Source: Jejuia sp. UBA6058 (GTDB taxonomy: Bacteria; Bacteroidota; Bacteroidia; Flavobacteriales; Flavobacteriaceae). From it: a stretch of DNA of 64,000 bases. The translations under genes and the position numbers were made by a program. Shown one piece after another: positions 23,638-33,226 of the stretch. The stretch is taken from assembly GCA_002428965.1 (NCBI GenBank), contig DIYI01000003.1:107058-171057 (forward strand), given 5' to 3'. The first letter of the stretch is position 1, and each line of letters opens with the position of its first letter. Under the pieces are notes generated by a model. That model saw only the letters and a list, made by a program, of their open reading frames with translations. It was not told the origin of the DNA and searched no databases.

Positions 23638-25803
23638 TTAATTCTTAGGTAAGGAAGTTGTCAATTCAAAATCTGGATGACCAGATTGCCAATAAAAAAA
23701 TGAAAATATACCAGTAAGGTCATTCAAAAATTGTGTTAATGTATTTCCGCCATGTCCTGACTCAAAATCGGTTAATAATAAAATTGGAGAATCTCCCATA
23801 TTATCATGTTGCATTTTGGCTGCAAACTTCGCGGGTTGCCACGCTATAACCCTAGGATCATTCATTCCTGCTAAAACTAGTGTAGCTGGGTAATCAACAC
23901 CGTAATTTAAACTATGGTATGAATCCATTGCTAGTAACCCTTTAAACCCATCTAGGTCTTTTACTGTTCCGAATTCAGGAGTATTAACTGGTCCAGCTGG
24001 AGTCCGCTCCATACGCACTGTATTCATAGCACCAACTATTGGTGAAGCAGCCACGAATAAATCGGGACGTTCTGTAATAGATCTACCAACAAGTATTCCT
24101 CCTGCACTCCCACCAAAAATAGTTAGCTTTTTAGAGTTAGTATACCCTTGGTTAATTAAATACTCTGCCGCAGCAATGGCATCTTTCCATGTATTTGGCT
24201 TATTTAACATTTGTCCAGCTTTATGCCATAAATCTCCCAATTCTCCTCCACCTCTTACATGAGCGATCACCCATATTCCTCCATATAGTGTATAAGACAA
24301 AAAAGCAGGGCTAAAAAATGGAGTTTCAGAAGAACCATATGCTCCGTAACCGTAAATTGCTGTTGGATTACCTCCATTTAGCTTTATGTCTTTGTTATGA
24401 ATAATAGATACAGGCACCATAGTACTATCATGAGACTGAATCATAATTTCTTTCACAATTAAATTTTCAAACTCAGGATACTTAACTTTGGATGATAACG
24501 GTTGATCAATAAAATCGTTCGTTAATGGTTTGAATAAAAATCGTCTTGTTGGCGAAGTCCAACCCGAAATATTAATCCATATATCAGAAAATTTTGCACC
24601 TTTACTTTCTAACCTAACCTCACCTGCTTTGAACGGAAGGCTTAATTGTTTGGGCATAGTACTTCCATTTTCAAGAAAATAAACCTTGGCCTCAACACCA
24701 TTCTTCATTGTTGAATAATATAGACCTTCTATTGTTACTTTAAAATCAGTTATAATCTCCGAGGAAGATTCTTCAACTATTGTTACTCCATTCGAAAAAG
24801 AAGGTGCATGCTTAGAAGTTTTAACTATTTTATAATTAGGAGCTTCATTATAGGTTAAATAATATAAATACTCGGAATCTTCATTTAAATTTATAACTCT
24901 ATTTTCCTTTTTTAAAATAGGCACCCAACTTTTCTCTTCGGTATCAGATGTATTTATAAATAGTTTTAAATCCTTATCAACGGAAACGACAATTAAAACC
25001 TCTTTCTTTATTTCCTTTAAATAAATTAAATAAGGTATTTCCATTCTCTCAATACCTAATTCTGAGTAGTTGTCTTTAGAAAACATAATAGTGTCCTCCT
25101 GTTGGTTTTCTCCTAATTGATGTAAATAAATTGAGGTGTAAATTAGCCTATTCATATCATCAACATCAGATGAATTCCACTTTGTATAATAAAAGGACTC
25201 TCCTTTTTCATTCCAAGAGACTTCTTCTCCTAAATAAATAATTTCGTCGTATCTCTCACCTGAACTTTTAAATATCAATAATTCCGGGATTTCGGATCCA
25301 TCGGGCGAAACACTAACAGCGATTTTATCTCCTTGAATATTTGGTACAATATCATCTATTATATAAGTTTTACCTTCTTCTTTTTTATATTCGTTAGGAT
25401 CAAAAAAGAGTTTTTCTTCGCCTTCATAACCTTGCCTTACGTACATTTTTTGTATATCTTCTCCTGGTGCTCTTTTTAAATAGTAATAAGTATTATTATC
25501 CGTAATACTCAAATCATTTATTGATGAAGCCTTACGATCATAAAATTCTTTCATTTTATCAAACATTGCTTGCCTACCAGATATATTTTTTAAAATAAAA
25601 TCAGCATAATCAGCATTATCCTTCATCCAGTTAATAACTGTTGAATCTTTTAGATTTTCTAAATACTGATAAGGATCTTCTAAGGTAACGCCGTGGTAAG
25701 TATTGGTTACAACCTTTTGCGGAAGTAATTTGGGGCGCTCTACATTTTGTGAAAAAACGATACTGGAAATTGCAACAAATAAGACAACAAAAACTCTTTT
25801 CAT
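23638..25803 (-). CDS. Secreted prolyl oligopeptidase (S9A)
   Basis: The 721-residue serine peptidase has a signal peptide (about 1-18, ending VFSQ). A seven-bladed propeller (about 75-430) follows the opening RPKLLPQKVVTNTYHGVTLEDPYQYLENL, shown here as its conserved DPYQYLE. The C-terminal alpha/beta hydrolase has the catalytic triad Ser566 (FGGSAGG), Asp649 (LAGMNDPRV) and His684 (ESGHGG). The glycine-rich ATYGYGAYGSSETP-type oxyanion segment is present as IYGYGAYGSSETP. It would cleave short Pro-containing peptides in the periplasm. It is the only gene in its transcript, ended by a hairpin. Confidence 0.93.
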   Translation of the reverse strand: MKRVFVVLFVAISSIVFSQNVERPKLLPQKVVTNTYHGVTLEDPYQYLENLKDSTVINWMKDNADYADFILKNISGRQAMFDKMKEFYDRKASSINDLSITDNNTYYYLKRAPGEDIQKMYVRQGYEGEEKLFFDPNEYKKEEGKTYIIDDIVPNIQGDKIAVSVSPDGSEIPELLIFKSSGERYDEIIYLGEEVSWNEKGESFYYTKWNSSDVDDMNRLIYTSIYLHQLGENQQEDTIMFSKDNYSELGIERMEIPYLIYLKEIKKEVLIVVSVDKDLKLFINTSDTEEKSWVPILKKENRVINLNEDSEYLYYLTYNEAPNYKIVKTSKHAPSFSNGVTIVEESSSEIITDFKVTIEGLYYSTMKNGVEAKVYFLENGSTMPKQLSLPFKAGEVRLESKGAKFSDIWINISGWTSPTRRFLFKPLTNDFIDQPLSSKVKYPEFENLIVKEIMIQSHDSTMVPVSIIHNKDIKLNGGNPTAIYGYGAYGSSETPFFSPAFLSYTLYGGIWVIAHVRGGGELGDLWHKAGQMLNKPNTWKDAIAAAEYLINQGYTNSKKLTIFGGSAGGILVGRSITERPDLFVAASPIVGAMNTVRMERTPAGPVNTPEFGTVKDLDGFKGLLAMDSYHSLNYGVDYPATLVLAGMNDPRVIAWQPAKFAAKMQHDNMGDSPILLLTDFESGHGGNTLTQFLNDLTGIFSFFYWQSGHPDFELTTSLPKN

Positions 25804-25949
25804 AATCTAAATAATTAAAGGTTATAAATTGTTGCTCTTAACTAATCCTTAAATTGGATTTATTATTTCTAATAAAGGGTATATAAATTTACAAAAAAAA
25901 GAAATATAATTCATCTTTTTTAACATTTAACCTCCTATATAACAGAAAG

Positions 25950-27566
25950 TTAAAACGCGTAACGCTGTGGACCACCACGACGTATTTCTTCAGAACAGTG
26001 GGCTTCAAATTTTTTGAAGTTCTCCCTAAAAGCATTGGTTAGTTTAAACGCCATAGTGTAATAGGCTTTATCATTATCCCAAGTTTGTCGTGGACTTAGA
26101 ACACTTTTAGGTACACCAGGACACTCTCGAGGTTGTGCCACCCCAAAAACCGAATGTATATGATAATCATCGTAATTATATAAGCCTAAATCTCCATTTA
26201 AAACGGCATTAATCATGGCTCTAGTGTATTTTAATTCCATGCGTTTCCCAATACCGTATGGTCCTCCAGTCCAACCCGTATTTATCAACCAAACATTAAC
26301 CTTGGCCGCAATCATTTTCTTGCTCAGCATTTCTGCATACCTAGCAGGATGCAAAGGCATAAAGGGCGCTCCAAAACATGCCGAAAAAGAAGGCACGGGC
26401 TCCTTAACTCCAGCTTCTGTACCCGCAACTTTTGCGGTATAACCAGAAATAAAATGATATGCTGCTTGACTTGGGGTAAGTTTAGAAATTGGAGGAATGA
26501 CACCAAAAGCATCGGCTGTTAAAAAGAAAATATTTCTAGGGTTTTTCCCAACCGATGGCACTTGGATATTTTCAATATGATGAATAGGATAACTTACTCT
26601 TGTATTTTGCGTAATTGAAACATTTGTAAAATCTACTTCACCTTTATCATCCAGAATTACATTTTCAAGGATAGCCCCTGGTTTTATGGCATCATAGATT
26701 TCTGGTTCCTTTTCTTGGGATAGATTAATCACTTTGGCGTAACAGCCACCTTCAAAATTAAAAACCGTATTTTCATTAGTCCACCCATGTTCGTCATCAC
26801 CAATTAAACTTCTATTTGCATCCGTTGAAAGTGTTGTTTTTCCAGTTCCAGAAAGTCCGAAAAAAATAGCCGTATCGCCTTCTTTACCTACATTTGCACT
26901 ACAATGCATGGGCAGTGTATTTCTTTCAACAGGTAAAACAAAATTTAAAGCAGAAAAAATGCCTTTTTTAATTTCGCCTGTATAACCAGTACCTCCAATT
27001 AAGGCTATTTTTTTTGTGAAATTCAAAATTGCAAAATTATGCTGCCTAGTACCATCTACTTCAGCATTTGCCATAAACCCCGGAGCATTAACCACAGTCC
27101 ATTCCGGCTCAAACAAATCTAATTCAGCTTGTGTCGGTCTTAAAAACATGTTATTTGCGAACATGTTACTCCACGGGTACTCGTTTATTACTCGAATTTT
27201 CAATCTATAGTTAGTATCTGCACAAGCATAACAGTCTCTCACAAAAAGTTCTTTTTCAGACAAATAGTCCGTTACCTTATGGTATAGTTTATCAAACTTT
27301 TCAGATTCGAAAGGAATGTTAATATCGCCCCACCAAACACGATCTTCAGTAATGGCATCTCTAACAATAAATCTATCCTTTGGTGAGCGTCCTGTAAATT
27401 CTCCAGTTTTAACTGCCAAAGCACCCGAAGAAGCCGCAACTCCCTGACCTTTTTCAATTGTAATATGATGTAGTTCTTCTGAAGTTAATTGATAACGAAC
27501 ACTAGCGTTCTTAATCCCATACTTTTCTAAAGAAATAGTTTGTTTCAATTGCTCATTTTTTACCAT
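25950..27566 (-). CDS. pckA: Phosphoenolpyruvate carboxykinase (ATP)
   Basis: The 538-residue enzyme converts oxaloacetate and ATP to phosphoenolpyruvate, the entry step of gluconeogenesis. It shows the family motifs: TGRSPKDRFIV, the kinase P-loop GLSGTGKTTLSTDANR, the metal-binding IGDDEHGW and the C-terminal INTGWTGGPYGIGKRM. Length is normal. It is monocistronic, separated from the DUF423 gene by 72 bases. Its role fits the amino-acid-degrading genes elsewhere in the window (kynA, hpd, hmgA, saccharopine dehydrogenase). Confidence 0.97.
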   Translation of the reverse strand: MVKNEQLKQTISLEKYGIKNASVRYQLTSEELHHITIEKGQGVAASSGALAVKTGEFTGRSPKDRFIVRDAITEDRVWWGDINIPFESEKFDKLYHKVTDYLSEKELFVRDCYACADTNYRLKIRVINEYPWSNMFANNMFLRPTQAELDLFEPEWTVVNAPGFMANAEVDGTRQHNFAILNFTKKIALIGGTGYTGEIKKGIFSALNFVLPVERNTLPMHCSANVGKEGDTAIFFGLSGTGKTTLSTDANRSLIGDDEHGWTNENTVFNFEGGCYAKVINLSQEKEPEIYDAIKPGAILENVILDDKGEVDFTNVSITQNTRVSYPIHHIENIQVPSVGKNPRNIFFLTADAFGVIPPISKLTPSQAAYHFISGYTAKVAGTEAGVKEPVPSFSACFGAPFMPLHPARYAEMLSKKMIAAKVNVWLINTGWTGGPYGIGKRMELKYTRAMINAVLNGDLGLYNYDDYHIHSVFGVAQPRECPGVPKSVLSPRQTWDNDKAYYTMAFKLTNAFRENFKKFEAHCSEEIRRGGPQRYAF

Positions 27567-27638
27567 AGTCTTTCAAACAAATAATTTTCAAGTAAAAATA
27601 TGACAATAATTCAAACAAAAAATATAAAATTCGTATTT

Positions 27639-28025
27639 TTAATCCTGTAATTTTAAGAAATCAATAATCAACAAGATCCAAGACACTATAAGCAATAATC
27701 CACCTATCGGTGTTACAAACCCGATAGATTTAAAATTGAAACTTGTTAATTCGTTTGTAGCTAATCCATAAATAGAACCCGAAAAAAGAACCACACCAGT
27801 AATTACCAAATAGAATATTATGTTTTTATACCCAGAACTCACTAAAGTTGTGCCACCAATAAAAAGCAAAAATAAAGCATGATACATTTGATATTTTACT
27901 CCAGTTTCAAAAGTTTGCAAATTTTCTGGCGAAAGATGTGTTTTTAACCCATGTGCTCCAAAAGCACCAAGTATAATTGATAAAACACCCAAAATTGCCC
28001 CAGTTATTAATATTACTTTATTCAT
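27639..28025 (-). CDS. DUF423 small membrane protein
   Basis: The 128-residue protein has four hydrophobic segments and the DUF423 signatures LGAFGAHGLKTHLSPENL and YQMYHALFLLF. The C-terminus contains GFVTPIGGLLLIVSW. These proteins sit in the inner membrane of many bacteria; their function is unknown. The gene is divergent from the saccharopine dehydrogenase gene (45 bases between starts), so the two may share a promoter region. Confidence 0.92.
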   Translation of the reverse strand: MNKVILITGAILGVLSIILGAFGAHGLKTHLSPENLQTFETGVKYQMYHALFLLFIGGTTLVSSGYKNIIFYLVITGVVLFSGSIYGLATNELTSFNFKSIGFVTPIGGLLLIVSWILLIIDFLKLQD

Positions 28026-28070
28026 GCTTATTATTTAATTGTTTAACAAATCTACTCAACAAAACATAAT

Positions 28071-29435
28071 ATGCGAAAGATTTTAGTTATTGGCTTCGGA
28101 AAATCTGCACCTTATTTACTTAAGTACTTACTTGATAAGGCTATTATCGAACACTTATTTATCACAGTTGTAGATATTGATATTTCCAAAGCGCAATTTT
28201 TAATAAAAAATCATAACAATGCTAGCGCCTTAGTTTTAGATATCTTTAATGATGAACAGCGTGCAAATGCCATAAAAAACGCCCACATCGTAATATCAAT
28301 GTTGCCAGCGCGCTTTCACCCAATAGTAGCAAAAGATTGCATAGCATTTGGAAAACATATGGTTACGGCTTCTTATATAAGCGAAGAAATGAAGGCCTTT
28401 GACAGCGATGCCAAAACCAAAGGTATTATTTTTATGAATGAAGTTGGTGTTGACCCTGGAATAGATCACATTAGTGCAATGCATGTGCTAGACAAAATAA
28501 GAGCCCAAGATGGTGAGATTATCTTATTTGAATCGTTTACAGGCGGTTTGGTGGCTCCAGAAAGTGATAACAACCTATGGAATTACAAATTTACTTGGAA
28601 CCCAAGAAATGTGGTTACCGCTGGACAAGGCGGTACCGCAAAATTTATTCAAGAAGGTAGTTACAAATATATTCCTTATCAACGATTATTTAGGCGTACC
28701 GAGTTTTTAGATATTGAAGGTTATGGGAGATTTGAAGTGTATGCCAACAGAGATTCACTTAAGTATCAGAATGCTTACGGGCTTCAAAATATTAAAACGC
28801 TATATAGAGGCACTATGCGGCGTGTTGGTTTTAGTAGAGCGTGGCATATTTTTGTATCTCTTGGAATGACAGATGATAGCTTTATAATGGAAAACAGTAA
28901 AAACATGAGCTATCGCGATTTTGTAAACGCTTTTTTGCCCTATAGCCATAAAGATTCAGTAGAACTTAAATTACGCCATGCACTTAAGATAGACCAAGAC
29001 GACTTGGTATGGGACAAATTAGTAGAGCTAGATCTCTTCAATCCTGATAAAAAAGTTGGTATTGAAAATGCAACCCCAGCTCAAATCCTTCAAAAAATAT
29101 TAACCGAAAATTGGACATTGAGCAACACAGATAAGGACATGATTGTTATGTATCATAAATTTGGATACATCATAGATGGCAAAAAACAACAAATCGATTC
29201 GAACATGGTGGTAATTGGCGAAGATCAAACCTATACAGCTATGGCAAAAACTGTTGGCTTACCAGTAGCCATAACAGCACTTCAAATTTTAAATAAAAAC
29301 ATAACAACTCCTGGAGTTCAAATTCCCATTGCAAAAGAAATATATCAACCTATTCTAAATGAATTAAAAGATTATGGTATTTCTTTTAACGAAAAGCAAG
29401 TACCATACTTAGGGTATAATCCTTTAAACAATTAG
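28071..29435 (+). CDS. Saccharopine dehydrogenase/reductase-like protein
   Basis: The 454-residue protein has the Rossmann start KILVIGFGKSAPYLLKYLL and the saccharopine-dehydrogenase segments MVTASYISEEMKAFDSDAK and FMNEVGVDPGIDHISAMHVL. Members of this family (LYS9-type) act on saccharopine in lysine catabolism or synthesis. In Bacteroidota this protein is usually placed in lysine degradation. No lysine-ketoglutarate reductase is next to it. A Lrp/AsnC regulator gene follows 176 bases downstream, a class often tied to amino-acid catabolism, but direct control is inferred. Confidence 0.88.
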   Translation: MRKILVIGFGKSAPYLLKYLLDKAIIEHLFITVVDIDISKAQFLIKNHNNASALVLDIFNDEQRANAIKNAHIVISMLPARFHPIVAKDCIAFGKHMVTASYISEEMKAFDSDAKTKGIIFMNEVGVDPGIDHISAMHVLDKIRAQDGEIILFESFTGGLVAPESDNNLWNYKFTWNPRNVVTAGQGGTAKFIQEGSYKYIPYQRLFRRTEFLDIEGYGRFEVYANRDSLKYQNAYGLQNIKTLYRGTMRRVGFSRAWHIFVSLGMTDDSFIMENSKNMSYRDFVNAFLPYSHKDSVELKLRHALKIDQDDLVWDKLVELDLFNPDKKVGIENATPAQILQKILTENWTLSNTDKDMIVMYHKFGYIIDGKKQQIDSNMVVIGEDQTYTAMAKTVGLPVAITALQILNKNITTPGVQIPIAKEIYQPILNELKDYGISFNEKQVPYLGYNPLNN

Positions 29436-29611
29436 CACTGTTATTATGATGCTACCACTCTATCCTTAGAGCGAAGAAAAATTAATATCGCTTTCAAAAT
29501 CTATTCAGGATTTCTTAAATAATTTCGTTTTCAATAATCGATAATTTATTAAAAACATTCCTAATTGAAACCAAATTATTACTTTTACCTTTCAAACTTC
29601 AACTAAAAATA

Positions 29612-30076
29612 ATGAAACAAAAAAAGCAAACTGAAATTGACGGAATAGACAAAAAAATATTGCGCACTCTAATGGATGATGCGCGAACGCCAATATTAGA
29701 AATTGCCCGAAATGTAGGTATCTCTGGTGCAGCTATTCACCAGCGTTTAAGAAAACTAGAAAAATCTGGACTTTTAGCAGGATCTAAATTTGTTGTAAAT
29801 CCAGAAGTATTAGGTTTTGATACTATGGCCTTTGTTGGTGTTTATTTTGACAAAGCCGCCGATGCTCCTCTTATTGTTAAATTATTAAAGCGTGTTCCAG
29901 AAGTTTTAGAATGCCACTATACTACAGGTAACTGGAATGTTTTCTTAAAAGTAATTTGTAAAAGCAACGATCATTTAATGAAAATATTAAATACCATTCA
30001 AGAAATTAACGGGGTTTCTAGAACTGAGACTTTCATTTCTTTATCTGAGCTTTTCCATAGACAAGTTAAAATCTAA
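29612..30076 (+). CDS. Lrp/AsnC-family transcriptional regulator
   Basis: The 154-residue regulator has an N-terminal winged helix (IDKKILRTLMDDARTPILEI, GISGAAIHQRLRKLEKSG) and a C-terminal RAM/AsnC ligand-binding domain (VPEVLECHYTTGNWNVFLKV, INGVSRTETFISL). The family senses amino acids and forms octamers. It lies just after a saccharopine dehydrogenase gene in the same direction, which suggests lysine-linked control. The 176-base gap may carry its own promoter and operator. Confidence 0.93.
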   Translation: MKQKKQTEIDGIDKKILRTLMDDARTPILEIARNVGISGAAIHQRLRKLEKSGLLAGSKFVVNPEVLGFDTMAFVGVYFDKAADAPLIVKLLKRVPEVLECHYTTGNWNVFLKVICKSNDHLMKILNTIQEINGVSRTETFISLSELFHRQVKI

Positions 30077-30170
30077 CAAAAGTCATATTAAAGTTTTTTT
30101 ATTTGCGCAACCTTTGTAAGTAGCTTACATCTAAAAAATAGTTGTTTAATTAAGCTAAAACTAAGCGTTT

Positions 30171-30716
30171 ATGAAAAGACTTTATTTACTTGTATTACTA
30201 TCCATATTAATCTCAAATTTCACTTTCTCTCAAGAAGAAAAAAACAACATTACTAAAAAAGAAACATTAACTAGATGTCACGAAATCAAGCTTAATGGTT
30301 TATTTCTTATACTAGGTGCTTTCGAACCATCATATGAATATATATTGAATGAAGACTCTAGCCTAGGAATCTCAATATTTCTGCCAATTGGCAATGATGT
30401 AAAAAACGACATTAGATACAGTATTGCACCATACTACAGATACTTCTTTGGCAATAAGCGTAATGCAACTGGTTTTTTTGCTGAAGCTTTTGGAATGCTA
30501 AATGAAACCAATAGACAAATTGATTTATTTAATATTCTAGAAGATAATTTTAAAACAGATTTTGCGTTTGGATTTGGATTTGGTGGTAAATGGGTAAACT
30601 CCCGTGGATTTATGTTTGAATTATCCATGGGAATTGGCAGAAATCTATTTAACAATGATGATTCAGATTACGAAATAGTTGGAAGAGGAGGTATTACCTT
30701 AGGCTATAGATTTTAA
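30171..30716 (+). CDS. Probable outer-membrane beta-barrel protein, unknown
   Basis: The 181-residue protein has a signal peptide (about 1-20, ending TFSQ). Alternating strands follow, with aromatic turns (ISIFLPIG, IAPYYRYFFG, FGFGFGGKWV), and it ends GGITLGYRF, a C-terminal Phe signature of outer-membrane barrels. The size suits an eight-strand barrel of the OmpW/OmpA type. I recognise no specific family. It follows the Lrp gene by 94 bases and ends at a strong bidirectional terminator. Confidence 0.7.
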   Translation: MKRLYLLVLLSILISNFTFSQEEKNNITKKETLTRCHEIKLNGLFLILGAFEPSYEYILNEDSSLGISIFLPIGNDVKNDIRYSIAPYYRYFFGNKRNATGFFAEAFGMLNETNRQIDLFNILEDNFKTDFAFGFGFGGKWVNSRGFMFELSMGIGRNLFNNDDSDYEIVGRGGITLGYRF

Positions 30717-30743
30717 AGCTAAATCAATACCCGTATAAAAAAT

Positions 30744-30769
30744 AAACCCTAACTTTTCAATTAGGGTTT
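30744..30769. terminator. Hairpin terminator between barrel protein and glyS
   Basis: aaaccctaa (30744-30752) pairs with ttagggttt (30761-30769) across an 8-base loop, followed by a T-rich tract. The flanking genes are convergent. Confidence 0.72.
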
Positions 30770-30824
30770 TCTATTTTATTTTGATGAGATGCTAAAATAA
30801 ATTCGGCATGACAACCTGTGTGGA

Positions 30825-32369
30825 TTACCTCATTTTCATCAACCAGTTGCGCACATCAACATCTTTCTTAATAATATCTCTTAATTCGTCTACCTTAACA
30901 CGTTGTTGTTCCATGGTGTTTCTATGACGAATGGTTACTGCATTATCTTCTAATGTATCATGATCTACTGTAATACAAAATGGGGTACCGTTAGCATCTT
31001 GTCTTCTATAACGTCTACCCACAGCATCTTTTTCATCATAAATAATATTGAAATCCCATTTTAAGTCTTCAACTATTTTACGTGCAATTTCAGGCAAACC
31101 ATCCCTTTTAATTAAAGGCAAAACAGCAGCTTTTATAGGCGCCAAAACACTTGGCAACTTTAAAACTGTGCGAGTAGTTCCGTTTTCAAGTTCTTCTTCT
31201 TTTAACGAATTAGAGAATACTGCCAAAAACATGCGATCCAAACCAATAGAAGTTTCTAATACATAAGGCACATAGCTTTTATTCTCCTCAGGATCGAAAT
31301 ATTGTAATTTTTTACCTGAGTATTTTTCGTGCTGACTTAAATCAAAATCAGTTCTAGAATGGATACCTTCTAATTCCTTAAATCCGAATGGGAATTTAAA
31401 CTCGATATCCGCTGCGGCATCAGCATAATGTGCTAACTTTTCATGGTCGTGGAAACGATAATTATCCTCACCCATACCAAGCGATAAATGCCATTTTAAT
31501 CTTGTGTCTTTCCAATGCTCATACCATTCCCCCTGAGTACCTGGTTTTATAAAAAACTGCATTTCCATCTGTTCAAACTCGCGCATTCTAAAGATAAATT
31601 GTCTCGCCACAATTTCATTTCTGAAGGCTTTACCCGTTTGCGCTATTCCAAACGGAATTTTTAAACGACCAGTTTTTTGAACATTTAAAAAGTTAACAAA
31701 AATACCTTGCGCTGTTTCTGGACGTAAATATAAATCCATTGCACTTTCAGCCGAAGCTCCCAACTTAGTACCAAACATTAAATTGAACTGCTTTACATCT
31801 GTCCAATTTTTACTTCCAGTCATTGGGTCGGCAATTTCCAACTCTTCAATCAAGGCTTTTACATCAGCCAAATCTTCATTTTCTAAAGATTTTGCCATTC
31901 GGGAAAGCGTTTCATCAATCTTTTTTTGATACCCTAAAACTCTCCCATTTGTTGTAACAAATTCTTCTTTATTAAAAGCATCACCAAAACGTTTAGCCGC
32001 TTTTTTAACTTCTTTTTCAATTTTAGCTTCAATTTTGGCACAATAATCTTCAATTAAAACATCGGCACGATAGCGTTTTTTAGAATCCTTGTTATCGATT
32101 AAAGGATCATTAAACGCATCGACATGTCCAGAAGCTTTCCAAGTAGTTGGGTGCATAAAAATTGCGGCATCTATACCCACAATGTTTTCATTCATCTGCA
32201 CCATAGCGCGCCACCAATAATCGCGAATATTCTTTTTTAACTCTGCACCGTTTTGTGCGTAGTCATACACCGCACTTAAACCATCATAAATTTCACTACT
32301 CTGAAACACGTACCCATATTCCTTAGCATGCGAAATAACCTTCTTAAATGTATCGTCTTGATTTGCCAT
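30825..32369 (-). CDS. glyS: Glycine--tRNA ligase (homodimeric type)
   Basis: The 514-residue class II synthetase is of the alpha-2 type found in eukaryotes, archaea and many bacteria. It differs from the alpha2-beta2 form of Proteobacteria. Visible parts are the N-terminal FQSSEIYDGLSAVYDYAQNG, LYLRPETAQGIFVNF, the motif-2 GKAFRNEI and REFEQMEMQFF, and the ATP-site motif ETSIGLDRMFLAVF. A C-terminal anticodon-binding domain follows (about 410-510, PSVLAPIKAAVLPLIKRDG). It is monocistronic and divergent from the ComF gene. Confidence 0.97.
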   Translation of the reverse strand: MANQDDTFKKVISHAKEYGYVFQSSEIYDGLSAVYDYAQNGAELKKNIRDYWWRAMVQMNENIVGIDAAIFMHPTTWKASGHVDAFNDPLIDNKDSKKRYRADVLIEDYCAKIEAKIEKEVKKAAKRFGDAFNKEEFVTTNGRVLGYQKKIDETLSRMAKSLENEDLADVKALIEELEIADPMTGSKNWTDVKQFNLMFGTKLGASAESAMDLYLRPETAQGIFVNFLNVQKTGRLKIPFGIAQTGKAFRNEIVARQFIFRMREFEQMEMQFFIKPGTQGEWYEHWKDTRLKWHLSLGMGEDNYRFHDHEKLAHYADAAADIEFKFPFGFKELEGIHSRTDFDLSQHEKYSGKKLQYFDPEENKSYVPYVLETSIGLDRMFLAVFSNSLKEEELENGTTRTVLKLPSVLAPIKAAVLPLIKRDGLPEIARKIVEDLKWDFNIIYDEKDAVGRRYRRQDANGTPFCITVDHDTLEDNAVTIRHRNTMEQQRVKVDELRDIIKKDVDVRNWLMKMR

Positions 32370-32477
32370 AGGTGCAAAAATATAAAACCACTTAAAAACG
32401 TAAGGGTTGTTTCCTAAAAAATAAACTGCTTCATCATGTTTTTTTCTTTAAGTTTACAAAACAGCTTAATTTAAAAG

Positions 32478-33155
32478 ATGCTTAACGCTCTTATTAATCT
32501 TTTTTTTCCGAAAGTATGTTACGCATGCGTCTCGTTTCTGTCTGATAATGAAGACGTTGTTTGTGTTTCTTGCAGACACAACTTACCAGTAACCAATTTT
32601 CATTTTGACAATAACGATACTGTTTCTAAAACCTTACGCGGTAGAATTAAAATTGAACATGGCACTGCATTATTTCGTTATGAAAAGAAAGGATCTGTTC
32701 AGCAACTTATTCATAACTTAAAGTACAAAGGACACGAGCATATAGGCGAACTCTTGGGTGATTGGTTAGGAGGAGAACTGCAAACAATAGATGCTTATAA
32801 CTCTATTGATGTTGTTATTCCTGTACCAATGCATGACAAGAAATTAAAAAAAAGAGGTTACAATCAAGTTACAAAATTTGGACAACAAATAGCTTTAGCG
32901 TTAAACGCTAGTTTTGTTGATGACGCTTTAGTTAAAATTACTAACACCATATCCCAAACAAAAAAAACAAGAATTTCGCGATGGAATACAAACAATGAAT
33001 TATTTGCTCTGAAAAATATCTCTAAAGTTGAAGGCAAACACATTCTACTAGTGGATGATATTATAACCACAGGTGCCACAATAGAAGCTTGTTGTTCGGT
33101 TTTAAACCAAGCCAAAAACATAAAAATAAGCATCGCTACAATGGCAATAGCTTAA
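32478..33155 (+). CDS. ComF-family phosphoribosyltransferase-like protein
   Basis: The 225-residue protein has an N-terminal zinc-ribbon-like pair of Cys motifs (CYACVSFL, CVSCRHN) and a C-terminal PRTase domain with the PRPP loop ILLVDDIITTGATIEACC. ComF family proteins are needed for DNA uptake in competent bacteria and are widespread in non-competent ones too. RYEKKGSVQQLIHNLKYKGH is the usual middle signature. It begins 108 bases from the divergent glyS start. No competence cluster is nearby, so the role is inferred from family only. Confidence 0.9.
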   Translation: MLNALINLFFPKVCYACVSFLSDNEDVVCVSCRHNLPVTNFHFDNNDTVSKTLRGRIKIEHGTALFRYEKKGSVQQLIHNLKYKGHEHIGELLGDWLGGELQTIDAYNSIDVVIPVPMHDKKLKKRGYNQVTKFGQQIALALNASFVDDALVKITNTISQTKKTRISRWNTNNELFALKNISKVEGKHILLVDDIITTGATIEACCSVLNQAKNIKISIATMAIA

Positions 33156-33199
33156 CAATATTATCGTTAGTACAGGAAGTAAATCTCTGCAAATTTATG

Positions 33200-33207
33200 T
33201 AGGTTTG
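33200..33207 (+). promoter_or_regulatory. Candidate -7 box upstream of the Ig-like lipoprotein
   Basis: TAGGTTTG matches the Bacteroidota -7 consensus TAnnTTTG exactly and lies 20 bases before the start codon. No clear TTG element is found at the usual spacing. Confidence 0.35.
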
Positions 33208-33226
33208 TGCAAAATAGGTACTATCA

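Noticed and set aside
32375..32382. TATTTTTG on the minus strand, matching the -7 consensus just upstream of glyS.
   Set aside because: It is only 5 bases before the start codon with no -33 element, and such matches are common by chance in AT-rich DNA.
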